Below, one piece after another: positions 1-9,622 of a stretch of DNA of 38,989 bases; position 1 is the stretch's first letter, and each line of letters begins with the position of its first letter. The notes under the pieces are model-generated. The model saw only the letters and a list, made by a program, of their open reading frames with translations, was not told where the DNA came from and did no database searches. Origin of the DNA: an uncultured Clostridia bacterium (GTDB lineage: Bacteria > Bacillota > Clostridia > TANB77 > CAG-508); contig CANRMR010000017.1 in NCBI GenBank assembly GCA_947631785.1, forward strand, positions 1-38,989, in the 5' to 3' direction. The position numbers and the translations under genes are program-made.

Positions 1-108
1 AACATGACAGTAGAAGAAGCACTAAATCAAGGAAAAATAACTATAGATTTACTAGATAAATATGGAGTTGAATATATAAAAAAAGATAAAAATAAAAGTG
101 AAGACTAG
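1..108 (+). CDS. 3' end of a CDS truncated by the window edge
   Basis: Open frame from base 1 (NMTVEEALNQGKITIDLLDKYGVEYIKKDKNKSED*) ending TAG at 106-108. Confidence 0.5.
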   Translation, partial: NMTVEEALNQGKITIDLLDKYGVEYIKKDKNKSED

Positions 109-136
109 ATTCTAGTCTTTACTTTTATTTTTTTAA
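94..136 (+). terminator. intrinsic terminator
   Basis: AAGACTAGA-t-TCTAGTCTT hairpin followed by a T-rich tract. Confidence 0.75.
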
Positions 137-180
137 AAGTTGTAACCTTTTTTGAAAAAATGTTACTATATATATGAAAG

Positions 181-768
181 TTGGCTAACAAAATAAAAAG
201 GAGATTTAGGTCTAAATTGAAGAATAAAATTTTAAATGATTATCTAATAAATGGAAAACTGGATATAGACAGAATACTAGATGATTTTTATAACTATGTT
301 TATATAATTGTAAAAAATGGAGTAAGTACGCCTATAACAGATGAAGATATAGAAGAAATAATATCAGATGTATTTGTTGCTATATGGAAAAATAGTATAA
401 ATTTATCATATGCAACAGATATAAAACATTATTTAGCAGGAATTACTAAAAATGTTATAAAAAATAAATACAGAGATACAGAAACAAATTTTTCTATATC
501 AGATTATGAAGAAAAGTTAATTAATAATTATAGTCTTGAAAATAAGGCAGAGGAAAATGAACAAAATACTATAATTTCAAATACTTTAAAAACACTAAAG
601 CCAGATGAATATAAAATTTTTATATTATATTATTATCATTCAAAATCAGTAAAAGAAATAGCAAAGGAATTAAATTTTTCTACGAGTAACATAAAAACAA
701 TTCTTCATAGAGTTAGAAACAAAATAAAAAGAAATTTAGAGGATGGAGGTTATGGCTATGGAAAATAA
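181..768 (+). CDS. RNA polymerase sigma factor, ECF/sigma-70-like
   Basis: Region-2-like segment and region-4 HTH (LKPDEYKIFILYYYHSKSVKEIAKELNFSTSNIKTILHRVRNKIK); overlaps the next gene. Confidence 0.8.
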   Translation: MANKIKRRFRSKLKNKILNDYLINGKLDIDRILDDFYNYVYIIVKNGVSTPITDEDIEEIISDVFVAIWKNSINLSYATDIKHYLAGITKNVIKNKYRDTETNFSISDYEEKLINNYSLENKAEENEQNTIISNTLKTLKPDEYKIFILYYYHSKSVKEIAKELNFSTSNIKTILHRVRNKIKRNLEDGGYGYGK

Positions 769-1981
769 TAATTTAAAAGAAAACATACGAAAAAAAGTAC
801 AAGAAAAAATAGCTGTATCAAACATCAGAGAGGAGTTTGATATGAAAAGTAAAAAAAATAATAAAAAAGTAATCTATACTATTTCTTCAATTTGTGCTTT
901 ATTTGTTTTATGTATAGGAATTGCTGTTAATATGAAACTACAAGAAAATAATAATAACAATATTCAAATAGCAACAAAAAATGATAATAATAAATATGCA
1001 GAAAATTTAGAAAGTGATATAAATGAAGAAAAAGAAGATAGCATTATATTTAATAGTGGAACTATAAAAAGTAGTGCTGATATTGATGGGAAATTTGAAG
1101 AAATAGATTTAAAACAGGAATTTAGATTTATTGATAAAATTGATATACCAGACAATTTAAAGTTAGTTAGACAAGGAAAAATGTTTGTAAAGCCAAATGC
1201 CAAAAGTGTTGAATATTCAAAATTAAGACAATATGTATTAATGTATTATGAAGAAACTGATAAAGATCCATCTTTTATAGAAATAACTTTCACAACAGAG
1301 GATAAAATTTTAGGTTGTATGTTGCCAAATGAAGCAGATATGAAAAGTTCGATAATTAATGGAAAAGAAGTAAAATTGTTCAAAGGAGATTATTTAAGTG
1401 ATAGAAGCAAAATTGTAGGGAATGCTTTTTTTGAAATAAGTGGATATAAATTTTTTGTGGAAGCTCACAAAACTGATGAAAATGAATTTTTGAACACAGT
1501 AAAATCAATACTAAATTTATCTATAGTAAATAATAAATCTGATAAAGATACTGGAGTACAGGAACAATCAAATGAAATTCTTAATAAGAACTATCCAGAT
1601 TATTATGCAGGAAGATATGTAGATAATAATGGAAATAATGTAGTTTTACTTTGTGAAGATAGTAAGACCAATAGAAAAGATATATGCAATTTATTAGGAA
1701 TAACCGAAAGCAAAACTATATTTAAAACTGCAAAATACTCATATAATTATTTAACAAGTTTACAGAGCAAGATAAGTCAAAAAATGATAAATAAAGAATT
1801 TACTTTTGTAATTACATCTTCATTAATGGAAGATAGTAATAATATAAAAGTTTCTATAACAAGCAATAATGAAGGTGATTTGAATAAAGTAAAAGCATTA
1901 GATACAATCGGTGGAGCAATAGAGTTTGATTATAATACTAATGTTATAGAACAAAAAGATTTGTTAGTTGAAACAGAATAA
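743..1981 (+). CDS. putative anti-sigma factor / membrane-anchored protein
   Basis: Directly downstream of and overlapping the sigma factor; single TM (VIYTISSICALFVLCIGIAVNM) and extracytoplasmic domain. Confidence 0.6.
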   Translation: MEVMAMENNNLKENIRKKVQEKIAVSNIREEFDMKSKKNNKKVIYTISSICALFVLCIGIAVNMKLQENNNNNIQIATKNDNNKYAENLESDINEEKEDSIIFNSGTIKSSADIDGKFEEIDLKQEFRFIDKIDIPDNLKLVRQGKMFVKPNAKSVEYSKLRQYVLMYYEETDKDPSFIEITFTTEDKILGCMLPNEADMKSSIINGKEVKLFKGDYLSDRSKIVGNAFFEISGYKFFVEAHKTDENEFLNTVKSILNLSIVNNKSDKDTGVQEQSNEILNKNYPDYYAGRYVDNNGNNVVLLCEDSKTNRKDICNLLGITESKTIFKTAKYSYNYLTSLQSKISQKMINKEFTFVITSSLMEDSNNIKVSITSNNEGDLNKVKALDTIGGAIEFDYNTNVIEQKDLLVETE

Positions 1982-2052
1982 ATATATAAAAATAGATAAT
2001 TAGTTATTTCTTAATTAATTACAAGGTACAAAATAGGAGGGATAATCCCTCC

Positions 2053-4173
2053 TTAATTTGATAAAGCATAATGAATAATATTACTTTTTTCAAATTTCTT
2101 AATCCAAGTATCATATAATCCATCTTGTGATAAGATATTCATATTTTCAATTTTTTTAGATTTGATATTAACCCAAATAGAATTATCTGAAGATTTATAA
2201 AAGTCAGTATCTTTCTTGAAATCATAATCTTTTTCCAAATTGCATAAATCATAGTCTTCATTGATAAGTAGCATAACATTACTTTTATATTTAGTAACAA
2301 CAATTCTTTTATAAAAATTAGTATAATATTCGATTATTCTATTTAAACCAAAAATCATTTGTAACTTTTGAGGTTCAGAAAATTGATTATTATAATAATT
2401 TATTAAAGTATCATAATAAATTATTAATATAAGTGTTTTTCTAACCTGATTATATTTGTAAACTCTTTGAATATCATTTTCTAAAGTAGCAAGTATTTCA
2501 TTTATAGACTTATTGTTAATGCTTTTCAAAACAAACTTCTTGTAGTAGAAACGATATAAATTATCTATTGCATCTCTACATTTAAAGAAATAATCTTTAT
2601 TAAACTTTAGATTACTTAAAAATTCATTGTAACTAGCAATAGTTTCAACAAGTGTTAATTCATCAAATGTTTCAGCCTTATCATAATTCCTATTTATTTT
2701 CTTTAAGAATCTTTGATATAATCTAATTTCTTTAATATTTGCTTCAAATTCAGCCATAGCATTTTTATTATAATTTTTATTAGAGTTTATTATTTCTATA
2801 GGTTTCTTTTTAGGTTGCGAAGCTCCGATATAATGTTGATTTTCATTTATATCATAAGTAATACGATTGATAGTTTCTAATAATTCTTCTAAATATTTTT
2901 TGGTATATACATCAATACCTACATCATTTGTAATATGCCCCATGATTTTATCAATACATGTTTTTTGACTAAGTTCACATTTTCTATCAAGTTCAGAACG
3001 AAATGTAGGTCTAGTAGTGTGAGGTACAATATGAGGAATTTCTAATTCATCAAGTAATATATAATAATATCTATAAAATGTTACTTTATTTATTTTTTTT
3101 CCATTAACCATAAATAGATATTTATTGTTTGGATTATAATATCTAATAATAATATTTTTTATAGCTTGATGAATAGGTATTATTCTATCAATACCTGCTT
3201 GTGTTTTTATTCCTCCAGTAAAATAATCATTATCTATATGTACATCTACTGTACGAACATCAAAACTTTCTTCTATTCTCATTCCTGTATAAAGCAAAAA
3301 TAATGTTATATCAGCCCATATTAAACCTTCTTTTGACCATATTTTATGAATTTGAACATTAGTAAAAGGAATTTTACTTTTTCTATTTTTTTGATATTCT
3401 ACTGTTACATTTTCAGATTGTTTTATAGTAATAATTTTCTTTCTTGTTGCATATTTATCTAATTTTCTCATAAGATTTATAATTGAGGAAAGTATAGAAT
3501 CACTTTTTTTGCAATTATCAATTATATTTTGAAAATCATCGGTTGTAACATTTTTATATTTAATTTCATAAATAGGTGATAAGTAATTATATGCGTTTTT
3601 CATAGACATCATATTAACACCAGATAATTTTCCTCTTGTTTTTTGCTTATATTCTTTTTCATTATAAATTTCCTCTTTAGTTGGAAAAACCTCTTTACTC
3701 CATGCTTCATATAATTGAGATGTAGTAAATTCAGACATATCATTTGCGTTAATATCTATATTATTATCTATAAGAACAGTATTAGCACATTCTTCAATAT
3801 TATCAAAATTTACTATTGCATTATTATTAAGTGTAGGTTTAATATCATCAATAATATTATTAGGAAGATATTTTGAAAGCCTAAAACTTTTATTTTGATT
3901 TTGTAAAGATTGAAATTTGCTAATAGCAGTAGGTAAATCACATTTTTTTATATTCATTCCAGTATCTTCTTCAGCAACTTCTTTATTGTAAGTTGCTAAA
4001 AATATATCAGCTTCAGCTTGATTATTGAAAGCAGGTAGGCCAGGAAGAAAGATAGGATTATTATTTTCTAAAAAACCTATAGTTTTTCGTGGTTGAAATG
4101 GATTTCTTCTTTTTCCTGGAAGTTTAACTACTGTGCCATATCCATTTGGACTCTTCAAAAAAAACACCTCCAA
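2053..4173 (-). CDS. tyrosine recombinase/integrase with long C-terminal extension
   Basis: Catalytic-type motifs TGMRIEE, HTTRPTFRSEL, IMGH and VYTKKY; about 706 aa; at the element edge. Confidence 0.85.
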   Translation of the reverse strand: MEVFFLKSPNGYGTVVKLPGKRRNPFQPRKTIGFLENNNPIFLPGLPAFNNQAEADIFLATYNKEVAEEDTGMNIKKCDLPTAISKFQSLQNQNKSFRLSKYLPNNIIDDIKPTLNNNAIVNFDNIEECANTVLIDNNIDINANDMSEFTTSQLYEAWSKEVFPTKEEIYNEKEYKQKTRGKLSGVNMMSMKNAYNYLSPIYEIKYKNVTTDDFQNIIDNCKKSDSILSSIINLMRKLDKYATRKKIITIKQSENVTVEYQKNRKSKIPFTNVQIHKIWSKEGLIWADITLFLLYTGMRIEESFDVRTVDVHIDNDYFTGGIKTQAGIDRIIPIHQAIKNIIIRYYNPNNKYLFMVNGKKINKVTFYRYYYILLDELEIPHIVPHTTRPTFRSELDRKCELSQKTCIDKIMGHITNDVGIDVYTKKYLEELLETINRITYDINENQHYIGASQPKKKPIEIINSNKNYNKNAMAEFEANIKEIRLYQRFLKKINRNYDKAETFDELTLVETIASYNEFLSNLKFNKDYFFKCRDAIDNLYRFYYKKFVLKSINNKSINEILATLENDIQRVYKYNQVRKTLILIIYYDTLINYYNNQFSEPQKLQMIFGLNRIIEYYTNFYKRIVVTKYKSNVMLLINEDYDLCNLEKDYDFKKDTDFYKSSDNSIWVNIKSKKIENMNILSQDGLYDTWIKKFEKSNIIHYALSN

Positions 4174-4379
4174 AACAAGATTTATTTACTTGTATGAGAT
4201 GTAAATATATGTTACAATATAAACAGTTCATACAAGTATAGTTAATTATTTGTATGTTGCGAAGATAGATAAAGACTTTATTTGGCGATAGGGAATTTAT
4301 CTATCTATTTATTTATATTTAGACTACCAAGTATAATTTTTATACCTTTAATTTACATAAAGCTTGAAAAAATGGTAAA

Positions 4380-4392
4380 AAATGGTATAATG
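4380..4392 (+). promoter_or_regulatory. -10 region of a TTGAAA-N16-TATAAT promoter-like sequence
   Basis: cttgaaaaaatggtaaaaaatggtataatg near 4363-4393. Confidence 0.4.
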
Positions 4393-4473
4393 TAAGAAAG
4401 GGGTAGCGTGAATGCGAAAATTGTCGAATTATTGAACTTACTAAAGAAAAATAAAATTTCAGTCGAACAATTT

Positions 4474-4923
4474 TTAATCATTCTTAATTGGCTTGCTGAT
4501 TTTAGAGATGACAGTAGCGAGATGTAGATCATCAGCAGTAACGAGGGTATCTATAGCTTGAAACATAGTTTTATTTGTAATAATTAACCCTCTTAGAAGG
4601 TCGAGTTGTTTTTGTGAAAGATCTTGACCTTCTTTAATTACTCCCAATTTTTCAAATTCATGTCTAAGGTCAATGATTTTTTGAGTATCTTCCTTCATTT
4701 CGTTAATATCAATTGTATCAATAGTATTGATGTCTAAATTTAATTTTCTACATATATTTAAAGCAGTAATATAATCAGGAATAGATTCACCTGATAAATA
4801 CCTAGATAATGTAGATTTATTAAGATTAACTAATTTTGCAAATTCATATTCTTTATAACCATATTGTGCAATTCTTTCTCGTACTACCATACCAAATTGA
4901 GTTTTTGGAATTGATTTATCCAT
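4474..4923 (-). CDS. XRE-family helix-turn-helix regulator
   Basis: MDKSIPKTQFGMVVRERIAQYGYKEYEFAKLVNLNKSTLSRYLSGESIP; internal ATG preceded by AAAAGGAG. Confidence 0.75.
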   Translation of the reverse strand: MDKSIPKTQFGMVVRERIAQYGYKEYEFAKLVNLNKSTLSRYLSGESIPDYITALNICRKLNLDINTIDTIDINEMKEDTQKIIDLRHEFEKLGVIKEGQDLSQKQLDLLRGLIITNKTMFQAIDTLVTADDLHLATVISKISKPIKND

Positions 4924-5127
4924 AATTAAAACATCTCCTTTTATATTTTTTTCTGATGTATCCTTATCGGATTTACTCCTATGCAATTTATGTTCTTATT
5001 ATACAACAATAGTTCCAAAAATGCAAGTAAAATATAAAAAAAGTTCCAAATTTGAGAAAAAATATTGCAAATTTTGAAATAAAGTGATATATTTATATAC
5101 AATGAAATCAGAAAGAGAGGTGAAAGA

Positions 5128-5400
5128 ATGGATACGGCAATTCCTAAAATTAGTATTGTAAATACGAAAGCATTGAAGATTACAAGAGTTGAAGAAGAAA
5201 AAACACAAGATGATTTAGCTCATTTACTAAAGATAAGTAGGGGAACATACAGTAAAAAGGAGAATGGCTTGATAAATATGACAATAGATGAAGCTGTAAT
5301 GATTGCCGAAGAATTACAAATGGATTTCAACAAATTCAACAAAGTGTTTGCAAACGAAAGATTAAAAAGAGAAAAACTAGAGTACATAGGACACAAATAG
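5128..5400 (+). CDS. XRE-family helix-turn-helix regulator
   Basis: LKITRVEEEKTQDDLAHLLKISRGTYSKKENGLINMTIDEAVMIAEEL; RBS gagaggtg; divergent from the 4474-4923 regulator. Confidence 0.75.
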   Translation: MDTAIPKISIVNTKALKITRVEEEKTQDDLAHLLKISRGTYSKKENGLINMTIDEAVMIAEELQMDFNKFNKVFANERLKREKLEYIGHK

Positions 5401-5444
5401 TTGCTATATAAGGGTTTAAGAAAATAGCATTTTTTTATACCAAA

Positions 5445-5523
5445 CAAGTTCCAAAAATGAAACTTGATTTACTTATAATGGCAACTTTTATTTTACAAAA
5501 GAAGTTCCAAAAATGAAACTTGA
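5445..5523. repeat. Two 22-bp operator-like imperfect palindromes (CAAGTTCCAAAAATGAAACTTG)
   Basis: Copies at 5445-5466 and 5502-5523; related half-sites at 5011-5027 and 5042-5057. Confidence 0.7.
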
Positions 5524-6036
5524 ATGAAAGGAGGAAGAAAATTGGAAGATGATAAGGAGAAAAAAATATCTGTAGAAAAAGCAGCCAAACTTATGAATGT
5601 GTCAAAAGAATATATAAGAATGGGATTGATACAAAAAAGATTGCCTTTTGGAACAGCAGTCAGAAAAAGTACAGTATGGACTTATCATATTTCACCAAAA
5701 TTATTTTATGATTATTTAGGAAAGAATAAACCTAATAATGAATTAAAAGATGTGAGTACATATACAAAAATTGAATTGTTAAAATACATTAAACAATTTG
5801 TAGGTAATAAAAAAATAGAAATAGCAAAAATATTTTTAATACAACTCATTAAATATACTAACAATGAAATAACATTTAATGAACTCAATGAGTTGTTAAA
5901 CTGTTTAAATAAGAAAGATGAAATTTATCATAAAGTTGTTTATGAAAAACTTGAAGAATTACTTGCAAAAAGCGAAGAAGAATTATCCTTAATATTCAAA
6001 GCACAGGATAATCCTTCAACTGAAGACACATTTTAA
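5524..6036 (+). CDS. HTH/excisionase-like DNA-binding protein
   Basis: KISVEKAAKLMNVSKEYIRMGLIQKRLPFGTAVRKSTVWTYHISP, a typical excisionase/MerR-like wing-helix segment. Confidence 0.5.
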   Translation: MKGGRKLEDDKEKKISVEKAAKLMNVSKEYIRMGLIQKRLPFGTAVRKSTVWTYHISPKLFYDYLGKNKPNNELKDVSTYTKIELLKYIKQFVGNKKIEIAKIFLIQLIKYTNNEITFNELNELLNCLNKKDEIYHKVVYEKLEELLAKSEEELSLIFKAQDNPSTEDTF

Positions 6037-6116
6037 AATGTATCACAAACATTATAACACAGAAAATATAGAATAGTAAATACTTGAAATTGATAACTTA
6101 TAGAAGGAGTGAAAAC

Positions 6117-7021
6117 ATGGCAAATAGAAGAATGTTTAGTAAAGGTATTTGTAAATCAACTAAATTCTTAAAAATGCCTAGTGAAGCTCAAAATTTATAT
6201 TTTCATCTAAATCTAAGTGCTGATGATGATGGTGTAGTTGAAGCATTTAATGTAATGAGAGAGATTCGGATGTAATGAAGATAATTTAAAAATTTTAGTT
6301 GCAAAAGACTATATAAAAGTTTTAAACGAAGATCTTGTGAGTTACATAGTAGATTGGACACAACACAATTCAATTAGGGCAGACAGAAAGGTAAATAGCA
6401 TACATATTGAACTATTAAAAAGTGCTATACCAGGTATTAAACTAGTTGAACCTAAAGTAAGAAGTGATTTAAAAAACAAAAATTCAAAAAAAATGGACAA
6501 CAATTGGACAATAAATGGTCGGTCCAGAAAATTTTTCAAAACAGTTACCTGATGGACAGTCCATTGACAGTCAAATGTCAACCAACGGACAGCTTAGGTT
6601 AGGACAGGGTAGTATAGGTAAGGATAGTTTAAGTAAGGATAAATTAGATAAGGATAATATAGGTAAAGATAGTTCAAGTAAAAATAATATAACTTCTGAA
6701 ATAATGACAGAAGAACAATTATTACAAGCAGTTTATATAAGTCAAATTAAAGATAGAAATGCAAACAATATTATTGAATGTGTTAGTTATTTAAAATATT
6801 TACCAATAGAAGTAATCAAAATTGCATTGGAGCAAACATCTTTACAACAAATTCCAGAATGGAAATATGCAAGAGATATTTTAGATAATTGGATAAAAAA
6901 AGGTATAAGCAGTATAGATGATATAAAAAATAATTTTGAAAAAATATCAGAAAACTCAAATGTTAATATAACTGAAACAGGAGAATTCAAGAGAAAAGGA
7001 GATGAGATATTAAATGGATAA
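6117..7021 (+). CDS. Replisome organiser / DnaD-like replication protein, requiring two +1 frameshifts at in-frame CGG (6267, 6520)
   Basis: MANRRMFSKG...ADDDG... start typical of phage/ICE replication organisers; frames 6117-6266, 6268-6519 and 6521-7021 fuse when the C at 6267 and 6520 is skipped: VMREI-G-CNEDNLKILVAKDYI and TING-G-PENFSKQL. Confidence 0.8.
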
Positions 7022-7904
7022 AAGCGAACAACAAAATAATTTTTTTATAGATAGTGAAGATAAACAAAAATTACAAAACTATACTTACCCAGAAATTCCA
7101 AAAGAACAATATTGTAAGTTTTGTAACAAAAAATTAGGATGGAAAGGCTTAATAAATCCATTTGACAAATCATCAATATTAAATTGGATCTCAATAACGG
7201 ATTGTGACTGTGAAGAATTTCTAAAAGAAAAAGATAGAATAAAAAGATTTGAAGAGCAAAAAAGAATTGAACAAGAGGAAATAAAAAGAAAAAAAGATGA
7301 ATTAGAGAAAATTCAAAAAGTCTTTAAAAATAGTAACATGACTAAAAGAGGAATTAAAAGAACATTTGATAGTTTTGAGGTAAACAAAGCAAATAGAAGA
7401 GCCTATGAAATTGCAAAAAAATATGCTGAAGACTGGGATAAATTTAAAAATGATGGAACAGGATTGATTTTCATAGGTCAATTTGGAACAGGAAAAACAC
7501 ATTTAGCATTTGCAATAGCAAATTATTTACTAAATCAAGGAGTACCAGTAGTATTTGAAACACTTATAAATCTAATGGAAAAACTAAAACTTGGATATGA
7601 AAAAGATACAAATTTAGGCTACTACGAAATTATAAAACTATATTGTGAATGTGATTTACTAATAATTGATGATTTAGGCAAGGAAAAATTGAGTGAATGG
7701 GTTTTAGAAAAACTTTTCCAAATTATAAATTCTAGGTATGAAAACATGTTACCTATTTTAATTACAACAAATTATAATGAAAAAGAAATAATCAAAAGAC
7801 TAAGTTATAACAATGATGGAATTGCTGCTCAATCTCTTGTAAGTAGACTTAACGAAGTATGTTTAGAAGTAAATATGAATTTTGGTGATTATAGAAAAAG
7901 ATAG
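7014..7904 (+). CDS. DnaC/IstB-like helicase-loader ATPase
   Basis: Walker A GQFGTGKTHLAFAIANYLL, Walker B LLIIDDLGKE, N-terminal CxxC...CxC. Confidence 0.85.
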   Translation: MDKSEQQNNFFIDSEDKQKLQNYTYPEIPKEQYCKFCNKKLGWKGLINPFDKSSILNWISITDCDCEEFLKEKDRIKRFEEQKRIEQEEIKRKKDELEKIQKVFKNSNMTKRGIKRTFDSFEVNKANRRAYEIAKKYAEDWDKFKNDGTGLIFIGQFGTGKTHLAFAIANYLLNQGVPVVFETLINLMEKLKLGYEKDTNLGYYEIIKLYCECDLLIIDDLGKEKLSEWVLEKLFQIINSRYENMLPILITTNYNEKEIIKRLSYNNDGIAAQSLVSRLNEVCLEVNMNFGDYRKR

Positions 7905-7916
7905 GAATATAAGAAT

Positions 7917-8147
7917 ATGGCTGAATACACAATACAAGAAATATCTAAAGATCTTGGGTATAATAGTGTATAGGCAGAATTAACTTATTTTAAAACAAAA
8001 TGTGAGAAATATGAAAAAGATAATGATGTTTGGAAAGAAATGTATAGAGATAAAGACAAACAATTTCTTGAATTAACCATATCAAAAAAACAAGAAAATG
8101 CTTTAACAATTAGGAAAAAAAGTTTTTGGGATTTTATAAGGAAATAA
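7917..8147 (+). pseudogene. Small HTH/coiled-coil ORF interrupted by an in-frame TAG (7971-7973)
   Basis: MAEYTIQEISKDLGYNSV*AELTYFKTKCEKYEKDNDVWKEMYRDKDKQFLELTISKKQENALTIRKKSFWDFIRK*. Confidence 0.5.
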
Positions 8148-8167
8148 ATTTGAAAGGAGAATATCAA

Positions 8168-8485
8168 ATGGAGAAGAGAAACAGAGGATATGAGGAAGCT
8201 ATAAAAAAATTAGACAAGATAAATAGTATGACAGAAATAGAAATCATTGATGTAGCAAAGAATTTGTTAAGAACAGTTACTTTAGATCGTAAACAAATTG
8301 AAGATAGATATATTATTACTCGAAATGAATTTTCTGATATAGTAAGAAAAACTGTAATGAATCCAGAATATAATGCAACTAAAAGAGAAAATGACAAAAC
8401 AGTAATATTATTAAAATATATGGCCTATCTAAAGGAAGAAGCAAAACTTGATTATAACAGAAGATTGCTACAAATGATTAAGTGA
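8168..8485 (+). CDS. hypothetical protein
   Basis: ORF with RBS gaaaggag upstream of ATG. Confidence 0.6.
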   Translation: MEKRNRGYEEAIKKLDKINSMTEIEIIDVAKNLLRTVTLDRKQIEDRYIITRNEFSDIVRKTVMNPEYNATKRENDKTVILLKYMAYLKEEAKLDYNRRLLQMIK

Positions 8486-9090
8486 TAATAAATAAGAAGG
8501 AGGCTTTAGATATGGTAGGGCTGAATGATAATGAGAAAAAAGAACTATTAAATGAAATTAAGCATGATGTTTCAGATATATTAAGAGAACTAATAGAAAA
8601 TATAAAAATTGATGTGTTAGAAATTATAGAATCTAATTTTTATGATGATGTGAAATATTCAATTGTACTTGAAAAAACAGAGAAGTTACTTAAAAATTAT
8701 AGAGGATTAAGAGAACATATCAATAATATAAAAATTACAAAACTCGAAATAAAAGAAGCAGAAGAAACACAAATTAGGCATATAATGAAAAACTTATTTA
8801 CAGATGATGAATTATATTTTGAAAAACTATACAAGAGTAAAGCAAATACAGAAATACTAGTAAGATTTTTAGAAAATATATTTAGAGCATATAAAGAAGA
8901 ATGCGTGGGTTCAACATCATTACCAGAAATAAGAAAAAGAGATTTGCTAGAAAATTATTACATACAAGGATTATCACAACAAGAAATTCTGTTAGATTAT
9001 CCAAGTCAAAAGACCTTTTATAAAGATAAAAAAGATTTAATAGAAGATTTAGCACCAAGAATTTGTGGTGTTGATGGCTTAAAAATTTAA
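8482..9090 (+). CDS. hypothetical protein with a C-terminal HTH-like segment
   Basis: ENYYIQGLSQQEILLDYPSQKTFYKDKKDLIEDLAPRI. Confidence 0.55.
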   Translation: MIINKKEALDMVGLNDNEKKELLNEIKHDVSDILRELIENIKIDVLEIIESNFYDDVKYSIVLEKTEKLLKNYRGLREHINNIKITKLEIKEAEETQIRHIMKNLFTDDELYFEKLYKSKANTEILVRFLENIFRAYKEECVGSTSLPEIRKRDLLENYYIQGLSQQEILLDYPSQKTFYKDKKDLIEDLAPRICGVDGLKI

Positions 9091-9200
9091 GAGCTATCTC
9101 CAGAGGGGTAGCTTTATAAAAAACCTTTAGTAACTACTAAAGGCAGGAAAACACGCATCATGCGTGACACTCACACTTAGAAGGACAAGCCTTCTAGGGT
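9091..9200. repeat. Cluster of inverted repeats
   Basis: CCTTTAGTaactACTAAAGG (9124-9143), CACGCAtcaTGCGTG (9152-9166), TAGAAGGacaagCCTTCTA (9178-9196), preceded by AGCTA...TAGCT (9092-9113). Confidence 0.75.
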
Positions 9201-9240
9201 TAATAAAAAGAATGAATAGTGATGTAAATATACATCATAA

Positions 9241-9412
9241 ATTCACCCAGTGAACTTGTAAAAACACAATAATTTGGCTAAAAATATAAGCCAAGTTCAC
9301 TTAGTGAACTTTAAAAATATCAAGTACACCGAGTGAACTTGTATATAAAAACTTTTTCATAAATAGAAAAACTCCCCCTTTTAAATATAGATGAAGTACA
9401 CCGAGTGAACTT
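9241..9412. repeat. Four iteron-like copies of a 19-bp palindrome-related sequence AAGTTCACTtAGTGAACTT
   Basis: Perfect palindrome at 9293-9311; AAGTACACCGAGTGAACTT at 9322-9340 and 9394-9412; ATTCACCCAGTGAACTT at 9241-9257. Confidence 0.8.
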
Positions 9413-9445
9413 ATCTTATATTTTTAGTCAAGGAAAGGATAAAAC

Positions 9446-9622
9446 ATGGAAACTATAAATAAAGAAAAATGTTTATTTGATAAAGGCACTAGATGTTATG
9501 CTCTAAATAAAAAAGATTGTAAAAAATGCAGTTTTTATATTCAAGATACTGAAGAAAATAGAACGAAGTACATAAAAAATTTGAAGGAAGATATAAAAAA
9601 TTATGCACAAAACTATAAATAA
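9446..9622 (+). CDS. small Cys-rich protein
   Basis: 58-aa ORF METINKEKCLFDKGTRCYALNKKDCKKCSFYIQDTEENRTKYIKNLKEDIKNYAQNYK with RBS aaggaaagg. Confidence 0.5.
   Translation: METINKEKCLFDKGTRCYALNKKDCKKCSFYIQDTEENRTKYIKNLKEDIKNYAQNYK

Noticed and set aside
964-1203. Minus-strand ORF opposite the anti-sigma-like gene (and similar ones, e.g. 13737-13925, 21256-21438, 30792-31004, 38496-38717)
   Set aside because: Shadow ORFs antisense to convincing genes, low-complexity hydrophobic translations, no RBS or family signature.
1985-2052. attL/attR pair defining element ends
   Set aside because: I could not find a convincing matching direct repeat on the right side by eye; boundaries left undefined.
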